54,045 nt of DNA from Desulfuromonas sp. (GCF_002868845.1 NZ_PKUB01000048.1:152173-206217); one strand, 5' to 3'. Counted from the first letter of the stretch, positions 25,677 through 37,095 are shown. Program-made: numbers and translations. Notes: a model not told the origin generated them from the letters alone.

Positions 25677-27653
25677 TCAGAGGGGGTGGCCGTGGAGCAG
25701 TTCCCGCGCCTGGAGGACGTCCTCAGGTTCGCCGATCAGCATGAGGGTGTCGCCGGGCTCCAGGTGGAGTCCGGGGCCGGGGCCGTAGATGGTTCGCTCG
25801 TGGCGGATGACGCCGACCACCGTGACCCCGGTCTGGCGGCGCAGGTCGATTTCGGCCAGGGAGCGGTGCAGGCAGGGCGAGTCGTCGGGAACGGCCTGGA
25901 ACTCGACCTTGCCCCCCTCCAGCACCGAGAGATAGCCGGAGAGGTTGGCGGGCGGGGAGGCGGGGGTACGCAGGTCCTGGTAGTGTTCCTGGCGCAGGTG
26001 CGCCAGGACCTTCAGGGTCTGCCCTTCGGGGACGGAGAAGCGGCGCAGCAGAAAGGCGCTGAGCTGTAGGCTGGCCTCTAACTCGTCGGGGACCACCTCG
26101 TCGGCGCCGAGGGAGGTGAGGTAGTCGAGTTCCGCGACGAAGCGCGTGCGGGCGAGGATATAGAGTTCGGGGTTGAGGTCCCGGGCGGCCCGGATCGCCC
26201 GGGCCAGGGCCGAGGGGTCGTTGATGGCGAGCACCGGGGCCCTGGCCCTCATGATGCCGACCTCCTGGAGCAGGGTTGGACTGGTGGCGTCGCCGTAGAC
26301 GACGAACTCCCCGGCTTTGCTCGCCCGGCGCACCGCCTCGCCGTTCATCTCAAGGTGGACCGCCGGCAGGTGCATCTGGCGCAGGACTTTTCCGATGTTG
26401 CGTCCCGAGAGGCCGTATCCGGCGATGATGACGTGGCCCTCGAGGTTGCCCGTGCGTTCCCTGACCTCGGGGGAGGTTTCCCCGGCGGGGCGGCCGAAAA
26501 GCCCCGCGATGCGGGCGGCGATGGCGGGGGCGCGGGGCATCAGCAGGGGGGTGGCGACCATGGAGAGGGCGATGACCGCCAGGGTCATCTGGTAGATCGG
26601 CTCGTCGAGCAGCCCCAGGTGCAGGGCCTGCCGCATGAGAACGAAGGAAAATTCCCCGACCTGGAAGATGATCAGTCCGCAGAGCAGGGCGGCCCGCAGG
26701 GGGTAGCGGGTGACCAAAGCGGCGGCCGTGCCGGTGATGATCTTGATCAGGCACAGCAGGGCGCAGAGGCCCAGGACCAGCGGCCATTGCTCGGCCAGGA
26801 CCCGCACGTCGACCAGCATTCCCATGGAGATGAAGAAGAGGGCCAGGAAGGTGTCCCTGAAGGGGACGACGTCGGACAGGACCTGGTGCGAGTAGTCGGA
26901 CTCGGCCAGCGCCAGGCCGGCCAGGAACGCTCCGAGGGCGAGGGAGAGTCCGGCGGCGGCGGTTACCCAGGCGGTGCCGAGGACCAGGGCCAGCACCGTG
27001 AGGCGGAAAAGCTCCGGCGACCGGGTGCGGATGATGCCCCGCAAGAGGGGTTGGAGCCCGTACCTGGAGAAGAGGAACAGCCCTCCCATGAGGGCCGCCG
27101 CCTTGGCCAGGCCGAGGGTGGAAATGCCCTCGGTCTGGCCCCCGAGCAGGGGCAGGGCGACGAGGAAGAAGATCACCATCAGGTCTTGGAAGAGGAGGAT
27201 GGCCAGGCAGGTGCGGCCGTGTGCTGTGTCGATTTCACCCCCCTCCAGAAGGAGCTTGAGGACGATGGCTGTGGAGGAGAGAGCCAGGGCCATGCCGAGG
27301 GCGCCGGCCGTTTCGTAGGGCAGCCCGGCCAGGCGGGCGCCGGCGAATACGATCAGGGCGGTGAGCAGGACCTGCACCGTGCCGCAGCGCAGCAGCAGGC
27401 CCTTGATGCGCAGGATGCGGGAAAAAGAGAATTCCAGCCCGATGGTAAACAGCAGCAGGATGACACCGATTTCGGCCATCACTTCCACCTCGTGGACGCC
27501 CTCGATGAGGTGCAGGCCGTAGGGTCCGATCAGAATGCCGGTGGCCAGGTAGCCGACCATGGGCGACTGCTTCAGGCGGGCGAAGAGGAAGGCGTTGGCG
27601 AGGGCCATGCCGAAGAGGATCAGCAGGTCATTGAGGAACGAGAGGTCGGTCAT
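25677..27653 (-). CDS. Monovalent cation:proton antiporter (CPA2, KefB/RosB type)
   Basis: This 658-residue inner-membrane exchanger has an N-terminal Na+/H+ exchanger domain with about a dozen helices (QSPMVGYLATGILIGPYG, FTIGLEFSFSRI), a cytoplasmic TrkA-N/RCK domain (HVIIAGYGLSGRNIGKVL), and a C-terminal TrkA-C domain (DLRRQTGVTVVGVIRH). It exchanges K+ or Na+ for H+ under nucleotide control. The ATG at 27653 with AGGTG upstream is chosen over GTG at 27662. Confidence 0.9.
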   Translation of the reverse strand: MTDLSFLNDLLILFGMALANAFLFARLKQSPMVGYLATGILIGPYGLHLIEGVHEVEVMAEIGVILLLFTIGLEFSFSRILRIKGLLLRCGTVQVLLTALIVFAGARLAGLPYETAGALGMALALSSTAIVLKLLLEGGEIDTAHGRTCLAILLFQDLMVIFFLVALPLLGGQTEGISTLGLAKAAALMGGLFLFSRYGLQPLLRGIIRTRSPELFRLTVLALVLGTAWVTAAAGLSLALGAFLAGLALAESDYSHQVLSDVVPFRDTFLALFFISMGMLVDVRVLAEQWPLVLGLCALLCLIKIITGTAAALVTRYPLRAALLCGLIIFQVGEFSFVLMRQALHLGLLDEPIYQMTLAVIALSMVATPLLMPRAPAIAARIAGLFGRPAGETSPEVRERTGNLEGHVIIAGYGLSGRNIGKVLRQMHLPAVHLEMNGEAVRRASKAGEFVVYGDATSPTLLQEVGIMRARAPVLAINDPSALARAIRAARDLNPELYILARTRFVAELDYLTSLGADEVVPDELEASLQLSAFLLRRFSVPEGQTLKVLAHLRQEHYQDLRTPASPPANLSGYLSVLEGGKVEFQAVPDDSPCLHRSLAEIDLRRQTGVTVVGVIRHERTIYGPGPGLHLEPGDTLMLIGEPEDVLQARELLHGHPL

Positions 27654-27739
27654 GGTGTGCACCTGCTGGAGACGTCGGGGTTCCAGGGCGAAGCGGGGGC
27701 CCAGGGACTATGGCGGATGTCTGTTTCGTAAAGACCGGT

Positions 27740-28609
27740 TCAGTGCAGGATGCGGCGTCGCTGGGCGACGCCCGCCACCGCCCCGCGCAGTGCGCTGACC
27801 ACGGCCGGCTTGCGCAACCCGCTGGCGGCGCCCTCCTCGATTGCCGGGGGGTCTTGTTGGCTTTGAGCGGTCAGGAAGACGAAGCGGTACTTCAGGTTCG
27901 GGTCGATGCCGACGGCTTGCTGGTAGAATTCGAGTCCCTCGCTCTGGTCCGGGTCGAGGTCGGAGAGGACCACGTCGTAGCGCTCCAGCCCGACCCGCTC
28001 GAGCCCCTCGGGGATGCTCTCGACGATCTCGGTTTCGCCCAGGGTGGCGAGAACCGCCTGCAGCACCCGGGCCGCTGCAGGGTCCCTTTCGACAATAAGG
28101 ATGCGGGTCCCGGAGACCTGCGGCATGCGGGCGATAGTGTCCATGAAGCGCCCGCCTTCGGGCAGGGAGGCGAGAAAGGCGGAGATCTGCTCCTTGTGCC
28201 GGTCGATTTCGGTGGCCGCAGCCAGAAGATGGCCGCCCCGGCCGCGCAGGGTGCTCATGGCGTAGAGGAAAATTTCGTTCCACTCGGAGAACTCGACGGC
28301 GATCATGATCTGCAGAAGCTCCTCGAGGGGCATTTTCCCCTCTGCCAGGCGCCCTTTGGCGCGGCGCATCTGGCCGTCGACGCTGTCCCGGGTCGGCTCG
28401 TCGATGGCGACGATGGCGGTCTCGGTGTCCCGGCCCTCGAGGGCCGCGCCCGCGGTGCGCACCAGCTGCCGGTGCCAGCTATCCTCCTCGGCCAGCCCGG
28501 TGAAGAAGGCGGCGACCCGGGCTTCTCCTGCGAAGACTTCGGCGGCCAGAGTGTAGAGGGCGGCGGCTTCCTCTTCGACCTCCTCAAGCCAGGCGACGAT
28601 GTTTTTCAT
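27740..28609 (-). CDS. Ferritin-like (rubrerythrin-like) domain fused to a response-regulator receiver
   Basis: This 289-residue protein has an uncommon fusion. Residues 1-150 look like a rubrerythrin-type four-helix bundle (EEEAAALYTLAAEVFAG, FTGLAEEDSWHRQL, EFSEWNEIFLYAM, EIDRHKEQI), although one canonical ExxH reads DSWH. Residues 165-285 are a receiver: RILIVERD, VVLSDLDPDQSE with the phosphoacceptor, FVFLTAQ and LRKP. It may sense iron, oxygen or peroxide through the bundle, or serve as a phosphorylatable scaffold. The gene is followed by the antiporter, 86 bp away. Family calls are from motifs only. Confidence 0.72.
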   Translation of the reverse strand: MKNIVAWLEEVEEEAAALYTLAAEVFAGEARVAAFFTGLAEEDSWHRQLVRTAGAALEGRDTETAIVAIDEPTRDSVDGQMRRAKGRLAEGKMPLEELLQIMIAVEFSEWNEIFLYAMSTLRGRGGHLLAAATEIDRHKEQISAFLASLPEGGRFMDTIARMPQVSGTRILIVERDPAAARVLQAVLATLGETEIVESIPEGLERVGLERYDVVLSDLDPDQSEGLEFYQQAVGIDPNLKYRFVFLTAQSQQDPPAIEEGAASGLRKPAVVSALRGAVAGVAQRRRILH

Positions 28610-28640
28610 GGGGGCTCCTTGCGACGCGGGGGACGTTCTT

Positions 28641-29294
28641 TCAGAACCCGACCCGCAGGCCGAGAGAGAGTCTGTGGCTGGAATACTCTGATTCGAACGT
28701 TTCCCCGGTGGCGTCTTTTAACTCGGGCTCCACGGCGGAGAAGTAGCGGTAAGCGAAGTCGAGGTTAACGAGGCGGTGCATGGCCAGGCTGATCCCGGCC
28801 AGGGCCTGCCAGGCGAAGACCCCGTCCTCGTCGTCCGCCAGGGGCTGTCCGGAGGCCCGGGCGTTGTTGAGGGAAACGAGGGCGTAGCCGAATCCGAAGC
28901 CGATGAAGGGGGTCCAGGCCGAGTCGTTGCGGCTTTCTCCGACCGTGTTGAGCATGAAGGAGAGAGCCGAGATGTCTCCTTCGGCATCGACCTTGCCGTC
29001 CAGGAAGTGGGCCTCCTTGAGGTCGCTCTGGCCAGAACTGACTTCCAGTTCGACCCGGCCGCGTCCGATCCGGGGGTGGTTCTCCCCGAGGTCGTAGCCG
29101 AAGGCTCCTCCGTAGAGGGTTCCTGGATCGAAATCGAGGTGGAAAGAGTCGCCTCTCCCCGTGTTTTCAGCCTCGTCGAGGAGCAGGGCACCGAAATGGG
29201 CCCCGATATAGGGTCCCTCCTCGCCCGCCAGGGCGGGGGCGGCGAACAGGGTCAGGCAGAGAACGCCCAGCGGCAGCGCGAGTCTTCTGATCAT
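28641..29294 (-). CDS. Outer-membrane beta-barrel protein
   Basis: This 217-residue protein has a signal peptide (LALPLGVLCLTLFAAPALA) and alternating amphipathic strands (GPYIGAHFGALLL, TPFIGFGFGYALVSL, NLDFAYRYFS) ending in LSLGLRVGF with a C-terminal Phe, the usual signal for outer-membrane insertion. It resembles the OmpW/porin-family small barrels. It is located between the ferritin-like/receiver gene and the Big2 lipoprotein gene on the same strand. Ligand unknown. Confidence 0.82.
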   Translation of the reverse strand: MIRRLALPLGVLCLTLFAAPALAGEEGPYIGAHFGALLLDEAENTGRGDSFHLDFDPGTLYGGAFGYDLGENHPRIGRGRVELEVSSGQSDLKEAHFLDGKVDAEGDISALSFMLNTVGESRNDSAWTPFIGFGFGYALVSLNNARASGQPLADDEDGVFAWQALAGISLAMHRLVNLDFAYRYFSAVEPELKDATGETFESEYSSHRLSLGLRVGF

Positions 29295-29341
29295 GCGGTC
29301 TTCTCCAGGAGGCGGCCTGTCACAGGGGCGCCGCCTTATTG

Positions 29342-30514
29342 TTATTCGACGGTGAGTTCGGTCGAGGCGCTGATTCCGCTCTTGGAGGCCTCGATGAATG
29401 CTTCTCCCTCGTCCAGTCCCCGGGCCAGCCCCTTGCTGTCGCTGTCGTTGCTGACCGTGGCGACATCTTCGTCGTCCGAACTCCAGTTCGCGTCCCGGGT
29501 GATGTCCTGGGTGGTGTTGTCGGAGAAGGTCCCTGTGGCGGTGAACTGCTGACGGGCGCCGACCTCGATGGTCGGATCCTCCGGTTCGATCTCGATCTCC
29601 TCGAGCAAGGCGTCGGTGACGGACAGGTCGGCCTCCGCGATGATGTCCTGGAACTCGGCTTCGATGGTGGCGTCCCCGGCCGAGAGGCCTCGGGCCAGGC
29701 CTTCGTCGCCGGCATCGTTGCTGACCGTGGCGATCGATTCGTCATCGCTCGACCACAGCACCTCCTCGGTGAGGTCGGAGGTGGAGCCGTCGGAAAAAGT
29801 CCCGGTGGCGGTCAGTTCCAGGCTGGTGTCGGCGGCGAGCTCCGGGTCGACGGGGGTGATGGCGATCGAATCGAGAACGGCGGCGCTTACGATCAGGCCG
29901 GCTTCGGCGCTGAGGCCCGCGAAGGCGGCGATGATCGCCGTGGACCCTTCGGCGACCCCGGTGGCCAGGCCTTCGTTGCCGGTGGCGTTGCTGATCGTGG
30001 CCACCGCCGCGTCGGCGGATGACCAGTTGACGTCCCGGCGGAGTTCCTGGGCCGATCCGTCATCGAAGGTTCCGGTGGCCTCGAACTGGACGTTCAGACC
30101 AGCCGTGACGTCGGCCTGGTCTGGCGAGACGGTGAGGGAGGCCAGTGCGGCGTCGGTGACGATGAAGGTCAGCTGAGTGCTCAGCCCCTCCGTCTCGGCG
30201 CTGACCGTGACCGTGCCGGGTGCGAGGGCCTGGCCCAGTCCCGCCGTCTCAGGGCTGTTGCTGACGGAGAGCAGGGTCGGGTCGGAAGAGTTCCAGACGA
30301 CTTCGGCGGTCAGGTCCCGGGTAAAGGCGCCGGAAAAGTTGCCGGTGGCGGTGAACTGGTTGGTGGTGCCGCCGGCGACGAAGAGGTTTTCTGAACCGAT
30401 GGCCAGAGAGGTCAGGACTGCGAAATCGTTAGGCCGGGTTGGGTCGTCGTCTTCGCTGCAGCCCGCGATTGCCGCCAGGATTATCAGGCACAGGGCCGCC
30501 AACAAACGTTTCAT
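29342..30514 (-). CDS. Lipoprotein with four Big2-type Ig-like repeats
   Basis: This 390-residue envelope lipoprotein has the lipobox LAAIAGC followed by an acidic linker (SEDDDPTRPND). Four repeats of about 85 residues follow, each with a block such as QFTATGTFSD...DITRDANWSSDDEDVATVSND and an ARGLDEGEA-type turn. These are bacterial Ig-like group 2 domains, common in surface and adhesive proteins. Net charge is strongly acidic. It may be exposed on the cell surface. It ends in TAA. Confidence 0.88.
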   Translation of the reverse strand: MKRLLAALCLIILAAIAGCSEDDDPTRPNDFAVLTSLAIGSENLFVAGGTTNQFTATGNFSGAFTRDLTAEVVWNSSDPTLLSVSNSPETAGLGQALAPGTVTVSAETEGLSTQLTFIVTDAALASLTVSPDQADVTAGLNVQFEATGTFDDGSAQELRRDVNWSSADAAVATISNATGNEGLATGVAEGSTAIIAAFAGLSAEAGLIVSAAVLDSIAITPVDPELAADTSLELTATGTFSDGSTSDLTEEVLWSSDDESIATVSNDAGDEGLARGLSAGDATIEAEFQDIIAEADLSVTDALLEEIEIEPEDPTIEVGARQQFTATGTFSDNTTQDITRDANWSSDDEDVATVSNDSDSKGLARGLDEGEAFIEASKSGISASTELTVE

Positions 30515-30654
30515 TCCGCTGATCTCCTCCTGGACGATGGCATGGGGCGGGGCGTCGAGGCCCAGCGCCCGAAGATTGCTTATAGCACGGGGACGAAAAC
30601 CTGTTCAAGTTCAAGCGTCCCCGAGAACGAAGGCGGGGAACTTTTTCCCCCGGC

Positions 30655-30831
30655 TCAGGATGCGGGGAGGTCTCTCAGGGACCTTTCCAGCCCCCTCAGT
30701 CCTTCTTCGGTCAGGACCGCCCGGACATTGCACTCAGGGCACTGGCGGTTCTGCTCCGGAGCCAGTTCCCGCAGGTTCCGCTGGATGGTGATGTTGCAAC
30801 GGGGGCACTCGTAATCGATCCATAACTCCAT
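30655..30831 (-). CDS. Small zinc-ribbon protein (58 aa)
   Basis: The ATG at 30831 encodes 58 residues with a CPRC and a CPEC pair spaced like a zinc ribbon (YECPRCNITIQRNL, NRQCPECNV), then a helical tail (EEGLRGLERSLRDLP). The gene sits in an intergenic gap between the Big2 lipoprotein gene and the terminator of the next zinc-ribbon gene. Coding bias and motif regularity support a real small gene. Function unknown. Confidence 0.72.
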   Translation of the reverse strand: MELWIDYECPRCNITIQRNLRELAPEQNRQCPECNVRAVLTEEGLRGLERSLRDLPAS

Positions 30832-30901
30832 CGCCGGTCCTCCACCCTGCTCGCGTTTCGCTCAAACTGAAACTCTGCCAGAGTCCGGGCGGTTTGCAAG
30901 T

Positions 30902-30936
30902 AAAAAGGCGGGAAGCCCGGTGCCGGGCTTCCCGCC
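30902..30936 (-). terminator. Rho-independent terminator of the membrane zinc-ribbon gene
   Basis: GGCGGGAAGCCCGG and CCGGGCTTCCCGCC form a perfect 14-bp stem with a 2-nt connector. On the minus strand a T5 run follows immediately, downstream of the gene ending at 30989. Confidence 0.88.
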
Positions 30937-30988
30937 GAGAGGGATGAGGGTGGCTGCCGTCGCGGGCGGTGCCGGTCTCTTCGGAGAG

Positions 30989-31735
30989 TCAGGGCAGTCC
31001 GAGGGCCTCTTTGCAGGAGGGGCAACGGACTTTTTTGCCGACCATTTTCTCCTTGTAGGCCAGCTTGTGGCCGCATTGCTCGCATCTGGCCAGGTGAACG
31101 CCGGGCTTGCGGGGGTCGTCGGGTAACCTGGAGGCCATAGGTTCTGCGGGAGGGGGCTGGAAACTTTCGGCCGGTGCTTCGGTTTCTTCTTCCTCTGCGG
31201 CCTCCTCCCACGGCTGTGCGGGGAGGGATTCCTCCCGAAGGGCGGTGGCAGTCGCAGTCGCCTCTTCTGCGGCCTCCTCTGCGTCTTCGGGGGGAGCGGG
31301 AGTCTCCTCTGCCGACTCCTCTTCGGGGCCGGGCAGGACATCTTCAACCGGCGGCGGTTCGGCGCCCCCCTCCTCGTTCTCTTCGGGAGTCGGCTCCGGA
31401 GCGGCCTCTGCGTAGACCGGTTCTGGGCCCGCCTCGAAAGTGAAGTTTTCTTCCCCGGTTGCTGCTGCAGCGGGGGCTTCTTCCATCGTCGCAAGGGGGG
31501 GCAGAGTCAGGGACGGGGCCACGGCCTGCTCCTGTTCCACCGCCGCCAGAAGCTGGTCGAACTTGCCGTTCAGCACGTCGAGGGCTTCGCGTGTGGAGCG
31601 GGTCCACTTGGCGACTCGCCAGGCGGCGAGCAGCAGGAGCAGAAGGAGAAAGGTGCCGATCAGGGGAAGAAGGAAAATCAGAAGCCCGGCGGCTCCGGCC
31701 AGTTGAGTGGCGATTTCAAGATCTTGGGGATTCAT
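30989..31735 (-). CDS. Membrane-anchored protein with acidic linker and C-terminal zinc ribbon
   Basis: This 248-residue protein has a long N-terminal hydrophobic segment (AGLLIFLLPLIGTFLLLLLLLA), a short coiled region, about 120 residues of Glu/Ala/Pro-rich disordered linker and a C-terminal zinc ribbon with CEQCGHKL and CPSCKEALG. The ribbon resembles MJ0042-type fingers. The layout suggests a tethered adaptor facing the cytoplasm, but no function is established. It is followed by a strong terminator. Confidence 0.75.
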   Translation of the reverse strand: MNPQDLEIATQLAGAAGLLIFLLPLIGTFLLLLLLLAAWRVAKWTRSTREALDVLNGKFDQLLAAVEQEQAVAPSLTLPPLATMEEAPAAAATGEENFTFEAGPEPVYAEAAPEPTPEENEEGGAEPPPVEDVLPGPEEESAEETPAPPEDAEEAAEEATATATALREESLPAQPWEEAAEEEETEAPAESFQPPPAEPMASRLPDDPRKPGVHLARCEQCGHKLAYKEKMVGKKVRCPSCKEALGLP

Positions 31736-31846
31736 TCCCGCCTCCTCGCAGAAAAAGGGTGGTCTTCATTACAAATCACTCCTTTTAATACCCCTAATCC
31801 TGAGAAGGTGTCAATGCTTTCCGTTGGGGGCGGCGCGGTCGGGGCC

Positions 31847-32350
31847 TTACGGCTGGTCGTTCTGGCGGGCGGTTTGCTGGCGCATCTGCTGCACCACGTC
31901 GAGCACTTTGCGGGCATAGGCGGCCCGCTTGTCGGTGCTGATCGCGTTGTAGCAGCCGATCCCCTCCCAGGTGTAGCCGAGCCGGTCGATGCACTCGGCG
32001 AGGATCCGGGCGCCGACCTTGACGTTGGTGCAGGGGTCTTCCAGGTTGTCCCAGGTCTGGGGATCGATCTGCCCCTCCCAGCAGGAGTTGATCTGCATCA
32101 CTCCGAAATCGACCGAGCCGTTGCGGTTGACGCAGACTGCGAGAGGGTCGAATCCCGACTCGACCTTGGCGATGGCCCAGAGCAGGCCGGGGGGGACGTC
32201 GTACATCTCGCCGGCCTCTTCGAAGCAGAAGGCCTCGCCGCGAGCCGGAAGAAGGACCGTCAGCAGAAACAGCAGTCCCAGAAGGGCGGATCGTCCGGGG
32301 CCCATGGGGCCCCGGACGAATGGGGACGAAAATGTGTTCAAGGCAGGCAT
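31847..32350 (-). CDS. Lytic transglycosylase SLT-domain protein
   Basis: This roughly 167-residue exported muramidase has a signal peptide (ALLGLLFLLTVLLPARGEA) and a small SLT domain with the catalytic Glu in AIAKVESGFDPLAV, followed by VDFGVMQINSCW and YTWEGIGCYNA. Relatives (IagB/VirB1 type) locally open peptidoglycan for secretion or conjugation machines; none is encoded here. The ATG at 32350 is preferred; a later ATG at 32305 directly before the hydrophobic core is possible. Ends in TAA. Confidence 0.87.
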   Translation of the reverse strand: MPALNTFSSPFVRGPMGPGRSALLGLLFLLTVLLPARGEAFCFEEAGEMYDVPPGLLWAIAKVESGFDPLAVCVNRNGSVDFGVMQINSCWEGQIDPQTWDNLEDPCTNVKVGARILAECIDRLGYTWEGIGCYNAISTDKRAAYARKVLDVVQQMRQQTARQNDQP

Positions 32351-32411
32351 AACGCTATAAGAATACACCACCGGGGCATGGGCTGTCACCCCTTCCCTCG
32401 CAGGAGCGCCC

Positions 32412-33341
32412 TTAGCGGGCCTCGCTCAGGAATCGGTAGAACTCCGAGTCTGTGGAGAGGACCAGGCGGGCGTTCTCCCCCACCGCCTTGCGGTAGGCCT
32501 CGAGGGTGCGCAAAAAGGCGTAGAGCTCGGGATCCTTTCCGTAGGCGTCGGCGTAGATGGAGGCGGCTTCGGCGTCGGCCTGTCCGCGAATCTCCACGCT
32601 CTGGCGGTAGGCCTCCGACTCGATCGTCTTGAGTTCCTTCTGCATCTGGCCGAGGATGTCGGCCTTTTCCCCCTCCCCCTCGGAGCGGTACTCGGCGGCC
32701 ACCTTCTTGCGCTCGGAAATCATCCGCTCGTAGACCCGCTGGCGGACCTGTTCGACGTAGTTGATGCGCTTGATCTGCACGTCGATGAGGTCGATGCCGT
32801 ACTCGGGGGTGCTGGCCCGGGCCTTCTCGAGGATGCCGTTGAGGATCTCCTCCCGGCCGGCGAGGGAGGAGGGGGCGATGGTCTCCCCCTCGACCTCGAT
32901 CTCTTCTCTGGCCCCTTCGGGAGCCTTGTAGTCCCAGCCCCGGACCATTTCCACCAGGAGGTGGCCGGAGACCGCGTCGCGCACCACCGAGTCAATGATG
33001 TCGTCCAGGCGGCTCTGGCCTCCCGCCTCGGTGGCCACGGTCTTGAAGTAGAGCAACGGGTCGGAGATGCGCCAGCGGGCGGTGGTGTCGACCCAGATGT
33101 ACTTTTTGTCCTTGGTCGGAATCTGGTTGGGGTCGCCGTCCCATTTCATGATGCGGCGCTCGAAGCGGTGCACGTCCTGGATCAGGGGGATTTTGAAGTG
33201 CAGCCCGGCCAGGCTCACCCCGCCGACCGGCTTGCCGAACTGGGTCACCAGGGCCTGCTCCCCTTCGCCGATGACGAAGAGCCCTCCCTTGGCTATCAGA
33301 ATCAGGGCGAATATGATAACGATCAGAAACGGCTTTTTCAT
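32412..33341 (-). CDS. hflC: FtsH protease modulator HflC
   Basis: This 309-residue SPFH/band-7 protein has a single N-terminal membrane anchor (FLIVIIFALILIAKGGLFVI) and forms the periplasmic HflKC cage around FtsH, tuning membrane protein turnover. Landmarks are VTQFGKPVG, WRISDPLLYF, IDVQIKRINYVEQVRQRVYERMISER and the coiled-coil segment with GQADAEAASIYA. Its start overlaps the hflK stop by 4 bp (ATGA), so the pair is translationally coupled. Ends in TAA. Confidence 0.93.
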   Translation of the reverse strand: MKKPFLIVIIFALILIAKGGLFVIGEGEQALVTQFGKPVGGVSLAGLHFKIPLIQDVHRFERRIMKWDGDPNQIPTKDKKYIWVDTTARWRISDPLLYFKTVATEAGGQSRLDDIIDSVVRDAVSGHLLVEMVRGWDYKAPEGAREEIEVEGETIAPSSLAGREEILNGILEKARASTPEYGIDLIDVQIKRINYVEQVRQRVYERMISERKKVAAEYRSEGEGEKADILGQMQKELKTIESEAYRQSVEIRGQADAEAASIYADAYGKDPELYAFLRTLEAYRKAVGENARLVLSTDSEFYRFLSEAR

Positions 33342-34366
33342 TTGCTCTCTCCCTTTCTCTCGGTTCGCAGGGGGAGCAGGGGCAGGGCGCCCGTCCCGGC
33401 ATCGTCCATGACGTAGATTTCTTCGAGGCGCGGCAGGATTTCCTCGAGGGTCTCAAGGTAGAGGCGTTTGCGGGTCACCTCGGGGGCTTTGCGGTATTCC
33501 CCCAGCAGGGCGGTAAAGCGGCTCGTCTCCACCTTGGCCTGGTTGATCCGCTCCACGGCGTAGCCTTCGGCCTGGAGGATGCGGCTGCGGGCGACGCCGC
33601 GGGCCTTGGGAACCTCGCGGTTGTACTGCTCGCGGGCCTGGAAGATGAGGCTCTCCTTCTGCTGCTCGGCCTCGTTGACCTCGTTGAAGGCGGCCTTGAC
33701 CGGGTCGGGGGGGTTGACGTCCTGGAACTTGACGGTGACGATGCGTACCCCGATATCGTACTCGTTGAGGATCGACTGCAGATCCTTCTCTATCGCACCG
33801 GCCAGCAGGGCCCGCTCGGTTGTCAGCACTTCGGTGACGTTCGAGTTGCCGACCACCCTGCGCACCACCGCTTCGGAGATGTCGCGGATCGTCTGCCGGG
33901 GATCCTTGACGCGGAACAGGAACTTGTGAGGGTCGGCGACCTGGTATTGGACGATCCACTCCACGTCGCTGACGTTGAGGTCCCCGGTCAGGGTCAGGGA
34001 TTCCTCTTCGAGGCCGCGCTTGGTGTAGGAGGAACGCACTCCGGGAGAGACGGTGCGGAAGCCGAACTCCTCCTTGAGCACCCGGCCGGTCGGGACCAGG
34101 TAGACCCGATCGATGCCGAGGGGGAGCTTGAAGTGAAGGCCCGGCTCTGCGAAGCCGCTGAAGTGGCCGAAGCGAAGCACCACCCCGGTCTCCTCGGTAT
34201 CCACCTTGTAGAAGCTGCCGCTGATGCCGAAGACGAGCAGCGCCAGAAGCAGAAAGAGGAGCAGTGCTTTCGGCGGCGGCCCCTTGCCGTCCTTCATCCG
34301 CTTGACCATATCGACGACCTTGTCTTCCAGCTGGTCGCCGCTGCTGCCTGATTGCCAATCGTTCAT
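33338..34366 (-). CDS. hflK: FtsH protease modulator HflK
   Basis: This 342-residue partner of HflC has a cytoplasmic N-terminus, one membrane helix (ALLLFLLLALLVFGISG) and the SPFH domain (TEETGVVLRFGHFSG, EWIVQYQVADPHKFLF, VRIVTVKFQDVNPPDPVKAAFNEV) with the long helical stalk. The ATG at 34366 follows AGGAGGGGA; the in-frame extension to 34444 lacks a ribosome site. It is divergent from clpS. Confidence 0.93.
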   Translation of the reverse strand: MNDWQSGSSGDQLEDKVVDMVKRMKDGKGPPPKALLLFLLLALLVFGISGSFYKVDTEETGVVLRFGHFSGFAEPGLHFKLPLGIDRVYLVPTGRVLKEEFGFRTVSPGVRSSYTKRGLEEESLTLTGDLNVSDVEWIVQYQVADPHKFLFRVKDPRQTIRDISEAVVRRVVGNSNVTEVLTTERALLAGAIEKDLQSILNEYDIGVRIVTVKFQDVNPPDPVKAAFNEVNEAEQQKESLIFQAREQYNREVPKARGVARSRILQAEGYAVERINQAKVETSRFTALLGEYRKAPEVTRKRLYLETLEEILPRLEEIYVMDDAGTGALPLLPLRTERKGESK

Positions 34367-34526
34367 GTCATTCCCCTCCTGTTGTGTCGGGCCGCCCGGC
34401 GGGACCGCCCGAAATCGAAAAAATAAATTATAGCACAGGGACATCCCGGGCGCGCGTCTCTTGGAACTCGGCTTGAAGGTGTGCTAGGATGAACGCCAAA
34501 CCATCGTCAGCAAGGAGCGATCAGCG

Positions 34527-34841
34527 GTGAGCAAACAGTTGCCATCCGGGGAGACCGGGGTCCAGGAAGAGAGCCGGACCCGGACCGCCAGGCCCCCTCT
34601 ATTCAAAGTGCTGTTGCACAACGACGATTACACGAGCATGGAGTTCGTGGTGCAGGTGCTGGAGACCGTCTTCCGAAAGTCCCCCCCCGAGGCCAACCGG
34701 ATCATGCTCAATATTCATGTCAAGGGGATGGGGGTTTGCGGAATCTACCCCCACGAGATCGCCGAGACCAAGGCGGTCCGGGTCAGGTCCCTGGCCAAGG
34801 AAGAGGGCTTTCCCCTGCGCTGCACCCTGGAAGAGGCCTGA
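34527..34841 (+). CDS. clpS: ATP-dependent Clp protease adaptor ClpS
   Basis: This 104-residue adaptor binds N-degron substrates (Leu, Phe, Tyr or Trp N-termini) and hands them to ClpA. The conserved core LLHNDDYTSMEFVVQVL contains the Asn-Asp residues of the N-terminal amino-acid pocket, followed by HVKGMGVCGIYPHEIAETK. The start is GTG at 34527 with AAGGAG upstream. clpA follows after 13 bp, and aat after that, so the three N-degron components form one unit. Confidence 0.94.
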   Translation: MSKQLPSGETGVQEESRTRTARPPLFKVLLHNDDYTSMEFVVQVLETVFRKSPPEANRIMLNIHVKGMGVCGIYPHEIAETKAVRVRSLAKEEGFPLRCTLEEA

Positions 34842-34854
34842 GGGAGGCTTATTG

Positions 34855-37095
<2,241 letters not shown>

